Below, piece after piece: positions 9,369-17,557 of a stretch of DNA of 64,000 nucleotides. The notes under the pieces were generated by a model. That model had not been told where the DNA came from and did not search any database. It worked only from the letters and a program-made list of their open reading frames with translations. The position numbers and the translations under genes were made by a program. The stretch is from Curtobacterium sp. S6 (GTDB lineage Bacteria; Actinomycetota; Actinomycetes; Actinomycetales; Micrococcaceae): contig NZ_JHEL01000015.1 of the NCBI RefSeq assembly GCF_000710345.2, forward strand, positions 1,426,001-1,490,000. The letters run 5' to 3'. The first letter of the stretch is position 1; each line of letters begins with the position of its first letter.

Positions 9369-9435
9369 GACTTAATGGGCCTTCGTGGCAGGTCGGAGGA
9401 ATTGGTTCGGCCTCGCCCCGGCACCACGCGCTCGT

Positions 9436-10479
9436 TCAGGACGCCCGGCCCGACCCTTGCGTGGAATGGCGCACCGCCAAGGCGGGGGCCACGGTCGCGT
9501 CCGCGGGCCGGTGGCCGGGTTGCTCCATCATGGCCGCGACCACCGCGGCCGCGCGCCGGCCGATGTGGTCGTTCATCGGATCCACGGACGTCAGGCCGAT
9601 GCGCCGCATCGCCGCGATGGAGGTGTTGTCGAAACCGGTCAGGGCGACGTCGCCCGGTACATCCAGCCCGAGGGCGTCCGCCGCCGAGAGGGCGCCCAGC
9701 GCGACCAGGTCGCTCATGGCGACCACGGCCGTGGGCCGATCCCGGACCCCGAGCAGCCTCGTCGCGGCCTCGCGTCCCTCGGCCTCGGTGAATCCGGCCT
9801 GTTCGACGCGCGCCTCGCCCCCTGATTCGTCCATGCAGCGCAGATAGGCCGCCCATCGATCCCGGGCCACGGCGCCGCCCGCACCGCCGATGAAACCGAT
9901 CCGCCGGTGGCCCAGCCCGCGAAGGTGATCCACGGCCAGGCGGATGCCGGCGTCGTCGTCGACCCGAACGGTGGGGGTGGTCGCGCCGTCGTCGACCGCG
10001 GAGCTCGCGCACACCACCGGCATGCCAGGGGGCAGAGATTTCTCGTCCACGGCGGTCCCCACGATCACGAGACCGCGGGGCCGAAGGTCCCGGAACATGT
10101 CCAGGATGCGTTCGTCGATGGTCCCGTAGTCCTCGCCTCGGTAGCGATCCACGACGTCCGTGGCGCCTGCCACGAGCCCGTAGTGCCCTTGCCGATGCAA
10201 CGCGGACCTCACGGACTCTGCGATATCCGTCAGGACCGGGTTCTTGAGGTCCGCGACCAGGATTCCCACAAACGGGGAACCCTCCGCCGCCAGATACCGA
10301 GCCAGGAGATTCGGGCGGTACCCCAACCGCTGGGCGGCATCCATGATGCGGTCCCGGCGTTCGGGGCTCACCCGCGAACCGTCCTGAAAGGCCAGGGAGA
10401 CCAGCGACTTCGACACCCCGGCGAGCGCCGCGACGTCACGGATCGTCGGCCGCGAAGACCCTTCGGGAGATTTCTTCAT
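9436..10479 (-). CDS. LacI-family transcriptional regulator
   Basis: 347-aa sugar-responsive repressor. The N-terminal helix-turn-helix (TIRDVAALAGVSKSLVSLAF, about 12-31) and hinge helix (PNLLARYLAAE) are followed by a periplasmic-binding-protein-like effector domain (GILVADLKNPVL, GFIGGAGGAVARDR, GFDNTSIAAM). The typical PxTVSR recognition segment reads SKSLVSLAF, a common variant. The gene lies directly upstream of the Gfo/Idh/MocA gene and probably controls it through the palindrome at 9317-9328. Confidence 0.92.
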   Translation of the reverse strand: MKKSPEGSSRPTIRDVAALAGVSKSLVSLAFQDGSRVSPERRDRIMDAAQRLGYRPNLLARYLAAEGSPFVGILVADLKNPVLTDIAESVRSALHRQGHYGLVAGATDVVDRYRGEDYGTIDERILDMFRDLRPRGLVIVGTAVDEKSLPPGMPVVCASSAVDDGATTPTVRVDDDAGIRLAVDHLRGLGHRRIGFIGGAGGAVARDRWAAYLRCMDESGGEARVEQAGFTEAEGREAATRLLGVRDRPTAVVAMSDLVALGALSAADALGLDVPGDVALTGFDNTSIAAMRRIGLTSVDPMNDHIGRRAAAVVAAMMEQPGHRPADATVAPALAVRHSTQGSGRAS

Positions 10480-10515
10480 GGTTCACATCGTGGCACAGGC
10501 CCGCGCCGAACCGCC

Positions 10516-11634
10516 CTACAGGCGCCCGGTGCGCATGAATTCGTCAAGCCGGGCGGCATGCACCTCGACATCGAAACCGGCCTGGGCCAGCCACTGGCTG
10601 TCGTAGTACTTGTCCAGGTAGCGGTCGCCGCCGTCGCAGATCAGGGACACGACGCTGCCGCGCTCCCCGGCCGCGACCATGTCCGAGACGATCTTCAGGG
10701 CGGCCCACAGCCCGGTGCCCGTGGACCCGCCGGCCTTCCGGCCGATGAGCCGTTCGAGCAGGCGGATGGCCGCGACGCTCGCGGCGTCGGGAACGTGCAT
10801 CATCCGGTCGATGCTCGCGGGCATGAAGCTGGCCTCCATGCGCTGGCGGCCGATGCCTTCGATGCGAGAGCCGGTGTCGGTGGTCGAGTCCGGGTTCTCG
10901 TCGCGCCACCCGGCAAAGAATGCCGAGTTATCCGGGTCGGCCACGCAGATGCCGGTCGAGCGTCCCGTGTACCGGACGTATCGCGCGAGCGTGGCCGAGG
11001 TTCCGCCGGTTCCGGCGGTCGCGACGATCCAGGCGGGCTCCGGGTGCTTTTCGAGCCGGAGCTGCTGGAAGATCGACTCGGCGATGTTGTTGTTGCCGCG
11101 CCAGTCGGTGGCCCGCTCGGCGTAGGTGAACTGGTCCATGTAGTGGCCGTCGGCCTCGCGGGCCAGCTGCGCGGCGACGGCGTAGACCTGGTCCGGGCTG
11201 TCGACGAAGTGGCACCGGCCACCGTAGGACTCGATGAGCTCGACCTTGCGGGAGCTCGTGGTCTTGGACATCACGGCGATGAACGGGACGCCGATCAGTC
11301 GGGAGAAGTACGCCTCGGACACCGCGGTGGAACCGCTGGAGGCCTCGACCACCGGCTTTCCCGGACGGATCCATCCATTGCACAGGGCATGGAGAAACAG
11401 GGACCTGGCCAGGCGATGCTTGAGCGATCCGGTCGGGTGGCTGGACTCGTCCTTGAGGTAAAGATCCACGCCCCATTCCGTCGGGAGGGGCACCCGGATC
11501 ATGTGGGTGTCGGCCGAACGCTGGGCGTCGGCCTGCACGGCCTTGATCGCCTCGGACAACCAGCGACGGGTCTCGGCGTCGTAGCGGTTGATGTCGTCTT
11601 CGACGGGATGTGCACCGGAATTCTGGGGGATCAT
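10516..11634 (-). CDS. PLP-dependent cysteine synthase/desulfhydrase family enzyme (Cds1-like)
   Basis: 372-aa fold-type II PLP enzyme. The Schiff-base lysine is K72 in [11 protein letters not shown]; the substrate loop is [11 protein letters not shown] and the phosphate loop is [11 protein letters not shown]. The sequence around [11 protein letters not shown] and the length resemble the actinobacterial cysteine desulfhydrase Cds1 group rather than CysK or CysM, so I favour cysteine breakdown to pyruvate, ammonia and sulfide; a synthase role is not excluded. ATG 11634 overlaps the stop of the upstream YheO-like regulator by 4 bp (ATGA), so the two are coupled. The sulfide-oxidation operon just beyond supports a sulfide-producing role (inference). 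Confidence 0.75.
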   Translation of the reverse strand: MIPQNSGAHPVEDDINRYDAETRRWLSEAIKAVQADAQRSADTHMIRVPLPTEWGVDLYLKDESSHPTGSLKHRLARSLFLHALCNGWIRPGKPVVEASSGSTAVSEAYFSRLIGVPFIAVMSKTTSSRKVELIESYGGRCHFVDSPDQVYAVAAQLAREADGHYMDQFTYAERATDWRGNNNIAESIFQQLRLEKHPEPAWIVATAGTGGTSATLARYVRYTGRSTGICVADPDNSAFFAGWRDENPDSTTDTGSRIEGIGRQRMEASFMPASIDRMMHVPDAASVAAIRLLERLIGRKAGGSTGTGLWAALKIVSDMVAAGERGSVVSLICDGGDRYLDKYYDSQWLAQAGFDVEVHAARLDEFMRTGRL

Positions 11635-12326
11635 GACAGTCCTTCCTGCGAGCGCGCGTGCAACTCGTTGAGATAGTTGTAAATCGTGAATCGGGTGACC
11701 TGAAGCGAATTGGCGACCTCTTCGACGGCCTCTTTGACCTGAAAGACGCCGCGGCGATCGAGCTCGGCGACGACCTCGACCTTGTGGGCCTTCTTCATGA
11801 GATGCACCGGGACGCCCGCGGCCTCGATCACCTCGGTCACGAGGTGCGTGGTGAGCTCGTTGACCGTGTGCGGGAATGCCTCGCGGGGTGGGCGCGCCTC
11901 GGCGTGAGGCTCGGACGACGCACCGTCGATGCCCGTATCGAGCAGGGACCGCAACAGGCCCTGCGCCTGCTCGAGGTTGGTGATGTCGATGTTCAGGCAC
12001 AGCGCGGCGACGGCCTCGTCGGTGCGGGGATTGCGGATGATGATCGTGCTGGACCGGCCCGAGCGCCCTCCGGGAAGCTCGGTCCGGTACCCGATGGCGT
12101 GCTCGGCGGCGCCGTCCACGACGTGCCGTAGCAGCAGGTCGGTCGGCGGCGCCCCCACGGAACGCCCGGTCACCCCGCCGGCGATCGCGTAGACGGAGTT
12201 CTCGAGGTTGGTGAGGTCGTGGACCACGACCTCACACCCCTTCCCCAAGGCCTGGGCGAGGGGGCCACTGATGCCCGCCAGAAGATCCAGGATCTCGCGA
12301 TTCTGCCCGCTCTCGACGTCGCTCAC
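11631..12326 (-). CDS. YheO/DauR-type PAS-HTH transcriptional regulator
   Basis: 231 aa. The N-terminal YheO-like PAS domain ([20 protein letters not shown], about 28-47, through [20 protein letters not shown]) would sense a small ligand. The C-terminal DauR-type helix-turn-helix ([20 protein letters not shown] to [16 protein letters not shown], about 180-222) binds DNA. GTG start at 12326 with AAAGGA five bases upstream. It is coupled to the cysteine-desulfhydrase-like gene and has an inverted repeat 24-56 bp upstream that is the likely autoregulatory operator. Family members control amino-acid catabolism genes beside them; cysteine or D-cysteine as ligand is my inference. Confidence 0.85.
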   Translation of the reverse strand: MSDVESGQNREILDLLAGISGPLAQALGKGCEVVVHDLTNLENSVYAIAGGVTGRSVGAPPTDLLLRHVVDGAAEHAIGYRTELPGGRSGRSSTIIIRNPRTDEAVAALCLNIDITNLEQAQGLLRSLLDTGIDGASSEPHAEARPPREAFPHTVNELTTHLVTEVIEAAGVPVHLMKKAHKVEVVAELDRRGVFQVKEAVEEVANSLQVTRFTIYNYLNELHARSQEGLS

Positions 12327-12349
12327 GGCCGTCCTTTCTCCCAGTCAAC

Positions 12350-12382
12350 GTGTAATTTCAACACTTGGTTGAATTCTTACAC
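12350..12382. promoter_or_regulatory. Candidate operator of the YheO-like regulator
   Basis: A nested inverted repeat: core TTCAAC (12357-12362) and GTTGAA (12368-12373) around a 5-bp centre, extended outward to GTGTAA (12350-12355) and TTACAC (12377-12382). It lies 24 bp upstream of the regulator GTG, where it would overlap that gene's promoter. Confidence 0.55.
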
Positions 12383-12468
12383 AGATTTTTGATGAGAGCA
12401 TGTTGTCTTCGTCACCACGCTACGCGCCCTCGACCGTCGCGAGGCCGCGCACTGCTCCTGGACAACCC

Positions 12469-12496
12469 GCCGGCCTGCGGTACCACGCGGGCCGGC
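12469..12496 (-). terminator. Stem-loop after the sqr-cstB-TSUP operon
   Basis: GCCGGCC (12469-12475) pairs with GGCCGGC (12490-12496); inner GCG/CGC pairs plus one wobble make an 11-bp stem with a 6-nt loop. It lies 61 bp past the exporter stop. No strong T-run follows, as is common in high-GC actinobacteria. Confidence 0.5.
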
Positions 12497-12556
12497 TTGC
12501 CCCGGAAGCACGCAGCAGCCGGCCTGTCGAGGTACCAGGGGCTTTCGACGGGGGGA

Positions 12557-13309
12557 CTAAGCCACCAGCTGTCCCGCCCCGGTTCCCACCGCGATCACCA
12601 CGACGAAGGCCCCGAAGCAGCGACGCAATACGGTTTCCCCGATACGCCCCGAGAGGGCGGCTCCGCCGAGCGAACCCAGGATCGCCATCGCGATCATGGC
12701 CAGCACCGCGGGCCAGTCGAGCCGCACGCTCATGAGATGCCCGATGAGTCCCGAGGCCGACTGCAGGGTGATGATCAACAGCGAGGTTCCCACAGCCAGG
12801 CCCATGGGCAGACCGGCCACCAAAGCCAGGGCGGGGACGATCAGGAAGCCTCCACCGGCCCCCACAAGCCCGGAGACGAATCCGATCACGATCCCCAGAA
12901 GCGCGATGAACCACCACCGCGCCCGCTGGGTCGCGTCGCCTCGGTCGGGACGGGGCCGGAGCATCGCTATCCCCGCGATCAGCATGACGAGGCTGAACGC
13001 GATCATCAGCGCACGGGCGGGAATCAGGTTGGCCAACATGCCACCGGCGAAGGAGCCCGCCATCGCGCTCACGCCGAATCCCAACCCGATCCCCCAGAGG
13101 ACACGACCGTGACGCGCGTGCATCATCGTGCTGACCAAGGAGGTCCCCCCGACCACGACGAGCGATGCGGCCACAGCCATGCCGGCGTTCCACCCGGCGA
13201 CGTACACCAGGATGGGCACCAAGAGGATCGCGCCGCCACCGCCCAACAGCCCGATGGTCAGCCCGACAACCGCCGTCAAGACGACGGACAGCAGGAGCCC
13301 GGCCGTCAC
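12557..13309 (-). CDS. TSUP (TauE/SafE) family exporter, probably sulfite
   Basis: 250-aa membrane protein with about eight helices in two related halves; each half has the family glycine-rich motif (GLTIGLLGGGGAILLVPIL near residue 17 and GFVSGLVGAGGGFLIVPAL near 140). TSUP proteins move sulfite, organosulfonates or similar anions. GTG 13309 overlaps the stop of the persulfide dioxygenase gene (GTGA), so it is the third gene of the sulfide-oxidation operon and most plausibly exports the sulfite made by its partner. Longer in-frame extensions to 13480 run through that gene and look non-native. Confidence 0.88.
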   Translation of the reverse strand: MTAGLLLSVVLTAVVGLTIGLLGGGGAILLVPILVYVAGWNAGMAVAASLVVVGGTSLVSTMMHARHGRVLWGIGLGFGVSAMAGSFAGGMLANLIPARALMIAFSLVMLIAGIAMLRPRPDRGDATQRARWWFIALLGIVIGFVSGLVGAGGGFLIVPALALVAGLPMGLAVGTSLLIITLQSASGLIGHLMSVRLDWPAVLAMIAMAILGSLGGAALSGRIGETVLRRCFGAFVVVIAVGTGAGQLVA

Positions 13310-14709
13310 CGCCCGCTCGCGCTCTCTGCCCGCAACGCCTCCCAGGCGTTGTAACTTCCCTCGAGTTCGACCACGCGGTATCCGGCATCTCGCAGGGCGT
13401 TGGCCGCCACGGAATTGCGCAGACCGCTCTGGCAGAAACTGACGATCGTGCCGTCGGTCGGCAATTCGTCGCGGTGCCACAGAACGCGCCCGGCATTGAG
13501 CTGATGAGCACCCGGGATCGTTCCCGCGGCGAATTCCGAGGCGCTACGCACATCCAGGAGCAGGTCGTGGTCAAAGCCCGAGAGGTCCTCGGCACGCACC
13601 GTCTCGGGCTTCCAGATCGGCAGCCCCTCCCCATCGGTGACGTAGCCGACGACGCGATCCACCCCCACGCGGACCAGGTGGTCCGCCATGACCTGCGCCT
13701 CCTCCGGGCCCGGAACCATGACGACGATGTCCCGCGAGTCGGCGGCGGGATCGATGGACCACGCGGCGTGAACCGCGGGACTCGGAGAGAGCGGGATATT
13801 CAACGCTCCACGCACGGTTCCCTCGTGCACCTGATCGACCGACCGGGTGTCCACGAGGACTAACTCGCCCTGACCGAGACCGCGGCGAACGGCCCCAGCG
13901 TCGTACTCGACGGGTGCCGGCCGATCGCCCAGGATCGCCGGACCGTCGCGGTTCTCCCGCTTCATCCGGGAAAAGTACGCGTGGGCGTCGGGCTGACCGT
14001 CGAGGAGTTCGTCGATGAAACCCTGCTCGTCGTCGTTCTTCAGATACTCGCCCCACCACGCGAAACGACGTTCGTAGCCGACGGTCGAGGAAGGGACAGA
14101 GCCGAGGGCCTTGCCGCACGGGCTTCCGGCGCCGTGCGCGGGAAAGACCTGCACGTAATCCGGCAGGGTCACGAATTTCTCCCGCAGGCTTCGGAATAGC
14201 TGCCCCGCCCCGAGGTAGCGAGTGTTCTGGCCTCCCGCAACCTCGTCGAGGAGATCGGGCCGCCCCAGGTCGCCGGCGAAGACGAAGTCGCCGGTGAACA
14301 TGTACCCCGGTTCCGAGGCGAAGGCCCCGTCGGTGAGCAGAAAGCTCAGGTGCTCGGGCGTGTGCCCCGGGGTGTGAATGGCCGTGAGCGTGAGGTTGCC
14401 GATCCGCACGACGTCGCCGTCGCGCAGCCGGGTCCCCTCAAAACCGTAGGTCCAGTCTTCTCCGCCTTCTCCCGAAAGGTAGGTCTCCGCACCGGTTGCC
14501 CGGGCGAGTTCGCGGGTCCCGGAAAGATAGTCCGCGTGGATGTGGGTCTCGGTGACGGCCACGATCCTCATGCCGTTGGCCGCCGCAAGGTCCCGATAGA
14601 CCCGGACGTCGCGGCGAGGGTCGATGACCAGCGCGGTGCCGGACGCTTGGCAACCGACAAAGTAGCTGGCCTGAGAGAGATCGTGATCGTAAATGCGTTC
14701 CAGAAGCAT
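13306..14709 (-). CDS. CstB-like persulfide dioxygenase / rhodanese fusion
   Basis: 467 aa with three domains: an N-terminal metallo-beta-lactamase persulfide dioxygenase (H56-x-H58-x-D60 in THIHADY, then HTPGHTPEH and HGAGSPCGK), a middle pseudo-rhodanese without catalytic cysteine (about 265-355), and a C-terminal rhodanese with active-site C426 in FCQSGLR. This is the CstB layout (PDO-pseudoRHOD-RHOD); such enzymes oxidise persulfides to sulfite and transfer sulfane sulfur to give thiosulfate. AAAGGA precedes ATG 14709. It sits between sqr and the TSUP exporter, matching cst/sqr operons of other Gram-positive bacteria. Confidence 0.9.
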   Translation of the reverse strand: MLLERIYDHDLSQASYFVGCQASGTALVIDPRRDVRVYRDLAAANGMRIVAVTETHIHADYLSGTRELARATGAETYLSGEGGEDWTYGFEGTRLRDGDVVRIGNLTLTAIHTPGHTPEHLSFLLTDGAFASEPGYMFTGDFVFAGDLGRPDLLDEVAGGQNTRYLGAGQLFRSLREKFVTLPDYVQVFPAHGAGSPCGKALGSVPSSTVGYERRFAWWGEYLKNDDEQGFIDELLDGQPDAHAYFSRMKRENRDGPAILGDRPAPVEYDAGAVRRGLGQGELVLVDTRSVDQVHEGTVRGALNIPLSPSPAVHAAWSIDPAADSRDIVVMVPGPEEAQVMADHLVRVGVDRVVGYVTDGEGLPIWKPETVRAEDLSGFDHDLLLDVRSASEFAAGTIPGAHQLNAGRVLWHRDELPTDGTIVSFCQSGLRNSVAANALRDAGYRVVELEGSYNAWEALRAESASGR

Positions 14710-14745
14710 AAGTTCTTTCCTTTGCTGGTGCGCGGCGGGAGGGCC

Positions 14746-15942
14746 TCAGGCCCGACCCTTGAGAATGAAATTCCAATAGAGGAAGGGCAACCCGTAACGC
14801 TTGAGGTACCACATGTCCTTGCGCTCCCGGGTGGTATCGATGAAGGGGATGCTCGGTGCCGGTTCCATGTCGTAGTCGAACTCGGCCAGCAGCATGGTGG
14901 ACCGCGAGGTGACCAACGGGCAGGACGCGTAGCCGTGGTAGTCAGCGGGCAAGGGCCGCGAGTCCATGACGGCCAGGAGATTCGAGACCACCACGGGGGC
15001 CTGTTTGCGGATCGCGGCCCCGGTCTTGGAGTTCGGCGCCGAGCAGGCGTCGCCCAAGGCAAAGACGTTCTCGTAGGTCGTGTGACGCAGCGTCTGCGGA
15101 TCCACGGAGATGTAGCCCAGCGGGTTATCCGCGTCGGCTAGAGGACTGTCCTTGACCCAGTCGGGGGCCGACTGCGGCGGAACGGCGTGAAGGAAGTCGT
15201 AGCGAAGGGTTTCGGCGGGACCTCCGCTCACCGGTTCGATGGTCACCGTCTGCGCCGTGGAGTCCACCGAGGTCATCTCGGAGCTCAGCCGCACATCGAT
15301 GCCGTAGCGTCGGGCCACCTTATCCAGCTCGCGGGAGAAAACCTCCACGCCAAACATCTTGGGTGACGGCAGCACCAGAACGATGTGAATGTCGTCCAGA
15401 ACGCCCTGTTGCCGCCAGTAGTCGGCCGCCAAATACGCGATCTTCTGCGGGGCGCCGCCGCATTTGATGGGGTTGCTCGGCATCGTAAACACGGCGGTCC
15501 CGCTGCGCAGGTCCTGGATCATGCGCCAGGTCTTGGGAGCCAGATCGACCGAGTAATTGCTCGAGACCCGGGAAGTGCTCAGCGCTTCCTCGAGGCCGGG
15601 GATCCCGCCCCAATCCAACTGAATTCCGGGGCACGCGACCAGATAGTCGTAGCCGACGCGCTCACCGCCGGACAGGCCGACCCAGCGCCCCTCGGGGTCC
15701 ACCTCGGTGGCGGCGTCTTTGATCCACGCGACGCCTTGAGGCATGACGTCCGCCTGGGGCCGAGCGGTCGTCGAGGCGGAGGCCTGTCCTCCTCCGACCA
15801 AGGTCCACAGCGGTTGGTAGTAGTGCGTTTCGCTGGGGTCGATCACGGCGACGTCGTCCTGGCCGGCACGACGCAATCGGGCGGCGACGCTCAATCCCGC
15901 GTTGCCCCCGCCGATGATCACGATGCGGTGGTGGATGCTCAT
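14746..15942 (-). CDS. sqr: Sulfide:quinone oxidoreductase (type II-like)
   Basis: 398-aa membrane-associated flavoprotein that oxidises sulfide to sulfane sulfur and passes electrons to quinone. Visible: N-terminal FAD motif IIGGGNAGLSVA (about 9-20), redox cysteines in NPIKCGGAPQKI and YASCPLVTS, FAD-closing motif NVFALGDACSAPNSKTG, and the hydrophobic C-terminal segment GLPFLYWNFIL that anchors SQR to the membrane. GAAGGGAAA precedes ATG 15942. It is the first gene of sqr-cstB-TSUP and is preceded by a promoter overlapped by an 18-bp palindrome. Confidence 0.9.
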   Translation of the reverse strand: MSIHHRIVIIGGGNAGLSVAARLRRAGQDDVAVIDPSETHYYQPLWTLVGGGQASASTTARPQADVMPQGVAWIKDAATEVDPEGRWVGLSGGERVGYDYLVACPGIQLDWGGIPGLEEALSTSRVSSNYSVDLAPKTWRMIQDLRSGTAVFTMPSNPIKCGGAPQKIAYLAADYWRQQGVLDDIHIVLVLPSPKMFGVEVFSRELDKVARRYGIDVRLSSEMTSVDSTAQTVTIEPVSGGPAETLRYDFLHAVPPQSAPDWVKDSPLADADNPLGYISVDPQTLRHTTYENVFALGDACSAPNSKTGAAIRKQAPVVVSNLLAVMDSRPLPADYHGYASCPLVTSRSTMLLAEFDYDMEPAPSIPFIDTTRERKDMWYLKRYGLPFLYWNFILKGRA

Positions 15943-15993
15943 GAGAATTTCCCTTCGCCCTCGTCAATTGCCGTTTTCGGCTGATGTCACGGT

Positions 15994-16011
15994 TAAATGT
16001 ACGTACATTTA
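15994..16011. promoter_or_regulatory. 18-bp perfect palindrome over the sqr promoter
   Basis: TAAATGTACGTACATTTA is a perfect palindrome located 52 bp upstream of the sqr ATG. The core GTACGTAC resembles the GT...AC half-site pattern of GntR-family operators, and a GntR/UTRA gene lies just upstream. It overlaps the -10 and spacer of the proposed sqr promoter, so binding should repress. Confidence 0.7.
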
Positions 16012-16024
16012 GCGAGGTTGTGAA
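15996..16024 (-). promoter_or_regulatory. sqr operon promoter
   Basis: On the minus strand TTCACA (16024-16019, five of six to consensus) and TACATT (16001-15996, four of six) are 17 bp apart. The -10 lies wholly inside the 18-bp palindrome. Confidence 0.5.
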
Positions 16025-16090
16025 CCCCGGGCGGGTGACGGATTGAGCGACGAATGAGGGAAGCGACGGGCCGATCAGAACGTCGGCAGA

Positions 16091-16822
16091 TCAGGGATAG
16101 GTGGTGGTCACGCTGAAACGATCGCCGCGCGCGACCGTCTGCCGCCACTCCAAGGGCGCTTCGTGGTGGAAGCCGAGCCGCTCGAGGTAAAAGGCCGGAT
16201 CACCTTCGCGACTACCGAGAGACTCCGCCTGCGAGGCGTCCATCGCGATGGCCCGAATGGTTTCTTCGGCGCGATCCACCGAGACGTGGCTGTATCGATC
16301 CAAGGCATCGTAGAGAGCCAGCCGTTCCAGATCTGCCTCAAGCACACCCTGGGCGGCCGCCGGGAACCAGGCGTCGTCCATGGCGATGGGCAGGTCGTCT
16401 CCGTAGCGGATGCGCGAGACGTACACGAGTTCGGCGTCGGGCTCGAGCCGGAGAATCCCGGCGACTTCGGGGTCGGTCACGATCTTGGCGGCCCGGATGG
16501 TGTTGGTCTGCTCAAGCCCACTACTGCGCACCGCGGCGAACAGACTGTAGGCCGGGCTATGCGCGTTAGCGCCGGCGCCGGTGTTAATCTCGGGCCGAGC
16601 GCCCACCGTGGACGGACGCCCGCGGCTCGAAGAGACCAACCCTTCGCGCCGCAGGGGGGTCAGGGCCGCGCGGATCGTCGCGCGACTCACTCCATATTCC
16701 TCGGACAGGGCCAGCTCCCCCGGCATTCCGTGAGTGAAGTCCCCGCGGTTGATGCGTTCGAGCAGATTGACCTGAACACGCTTCCACAGTGGTGCTTCCG
16801 CGGCGCGGTGTGGGCTCTTCAC
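16091..16822 (-). CDS. GntR-family (HutC/UTRA) transcriptional regulator
   Basis: About 243 aa. An N-terminal winged helix (LWKRVQVNLLERINRGDF, then LALSEEYGVSRATIRAAL about 38-55) precedes a UTRA ligand domain (YVSRIRYGDDLPIAMDDAWF, ALYDALDRY, DPAFYLERLGFHHEAPLEW). GTG 16822 has GAGAGG about nine bases upstream; a TTG one codon earlier is the alternative. The gene reads into the sqr operon with a 148-bp gap containing the palindrome, so it is the best candidate for the sqr regulator. UTRA domains usually bind small sugars, amines or amino acids, so its effector here is an open question. Confidence 0.88.
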   Translation of the reverse strand: MKSPHRAAEAPLWKRVQVNLLERINRGDFTHGMPGELALSEEYGVSRATIRAALTPLRREGLVSSSRGRPSTVGARPEINTGAGANAHSPAYSLFAAVRSSGLEQTNTIRAAKIVTDPEVAGILRLEPDAELVYVSRIRYGDDLPIAMDDAWFPAAAQGVLEADLERLALYDALDRYSHVSVDRAEETIRAIAMDASQAESLGSREGDPAFYLERLGFHHEAPLEWRQTVARGDRFSVTTTYP

Positions 16823-17018
16823 CAAAGACGGCCTCTCTCACAGTGGATGGACTGCCATCATAGAGCCCTGCCGAGCGCAAGGATCCACCCGCCGTCGCCG
16901 ATTCGAGACGAATCGTCACACTCGCGCAGGCACGGTGGCCCCACACCGCGGAGGCCCCCGCCCCGCGGCGTGGCGCGCACTTCAGGAGCCCCGACCCGGG
17001 CGCCCCCATGAATTCGCA

Positions 17019-17207
17019 CTATGCGCGGCGGTGCGTCGAGCGCCCCTTAGCGTAGGCCCGGGTGCCGACCGCCAGGCAGCCCATGCTCGCAATCAATAAC
17101 ACAAAGGGCGCAAACCAACCGATGGACACGATCGCGACACCGGCCAAAACCAGCAGAGCAATGCCGGCCATCAACCAGACCGCAGCGTTTTGCCTTTGAT
17201 TTTTCAT
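17019..17207 (-). CDS. Small two-helix membrane protein of unknown function
   Basis: 62 aa: a charged N-terminus (MKNQRQN), two hydrophobic helices (about 9-29 and 31-50) and a basic C-terminal tail (AKGRSTHRRA), predicting an inner-membrane hairpin with both ends inside. AGGAG lies seven bases before ATG 17207, which supports translation. No family recognised. It stands alone between the GntR and LysR genes. Confidence 0.6.
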   Translation of the reverse strand: MKNQRQNAAVWLMAGIALLVLAGVAIVSIGWFAPFVLLIASMGCLAVGTRAYAKGRSTHRRA

Positions 17208-17557
17208 GTCACAACTCCTGTTTGGTCATAATTTGGAGTGCATAAGATTACCATCCCCTTAAGCCCGCCACACGGCCTTTCGCGGGCGGAAGCCCACCCC
17301 AGATAGACCCTTCACCTCTTCTTACGGCCACCCGCTCACCGATCCCTCCCACTATGACTGCGGAAATATATTTGATTCGGAAAGTATGAGATCCACAGTT
17401 TTGTCCAGAATGATTGATCCCTGGAAGGTGACAAACATAACGGATCTTTCGGAGCAGTGCCGTTGACACGCGCGCCGTCGGGGCCTGGGGGCCGGGGTCC
17501 TGAACCTTGTGCCCGCAGCGGGTCCCACGACTGAGGTGACAGCGGCGGCCGGCCGGC
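17208..17557. other. Intergenic stretch, no gene seen
   Basis: 350 bp between the small membrane protein and the LysR stop. Open frames here lack a ribosome site and family signals. The 17340-17440 part is somewhat AT-rich and should contain the promoter of the small membrane protein gene, but I could not place a convincing -35/-10 pair. Confidence 0.4.
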
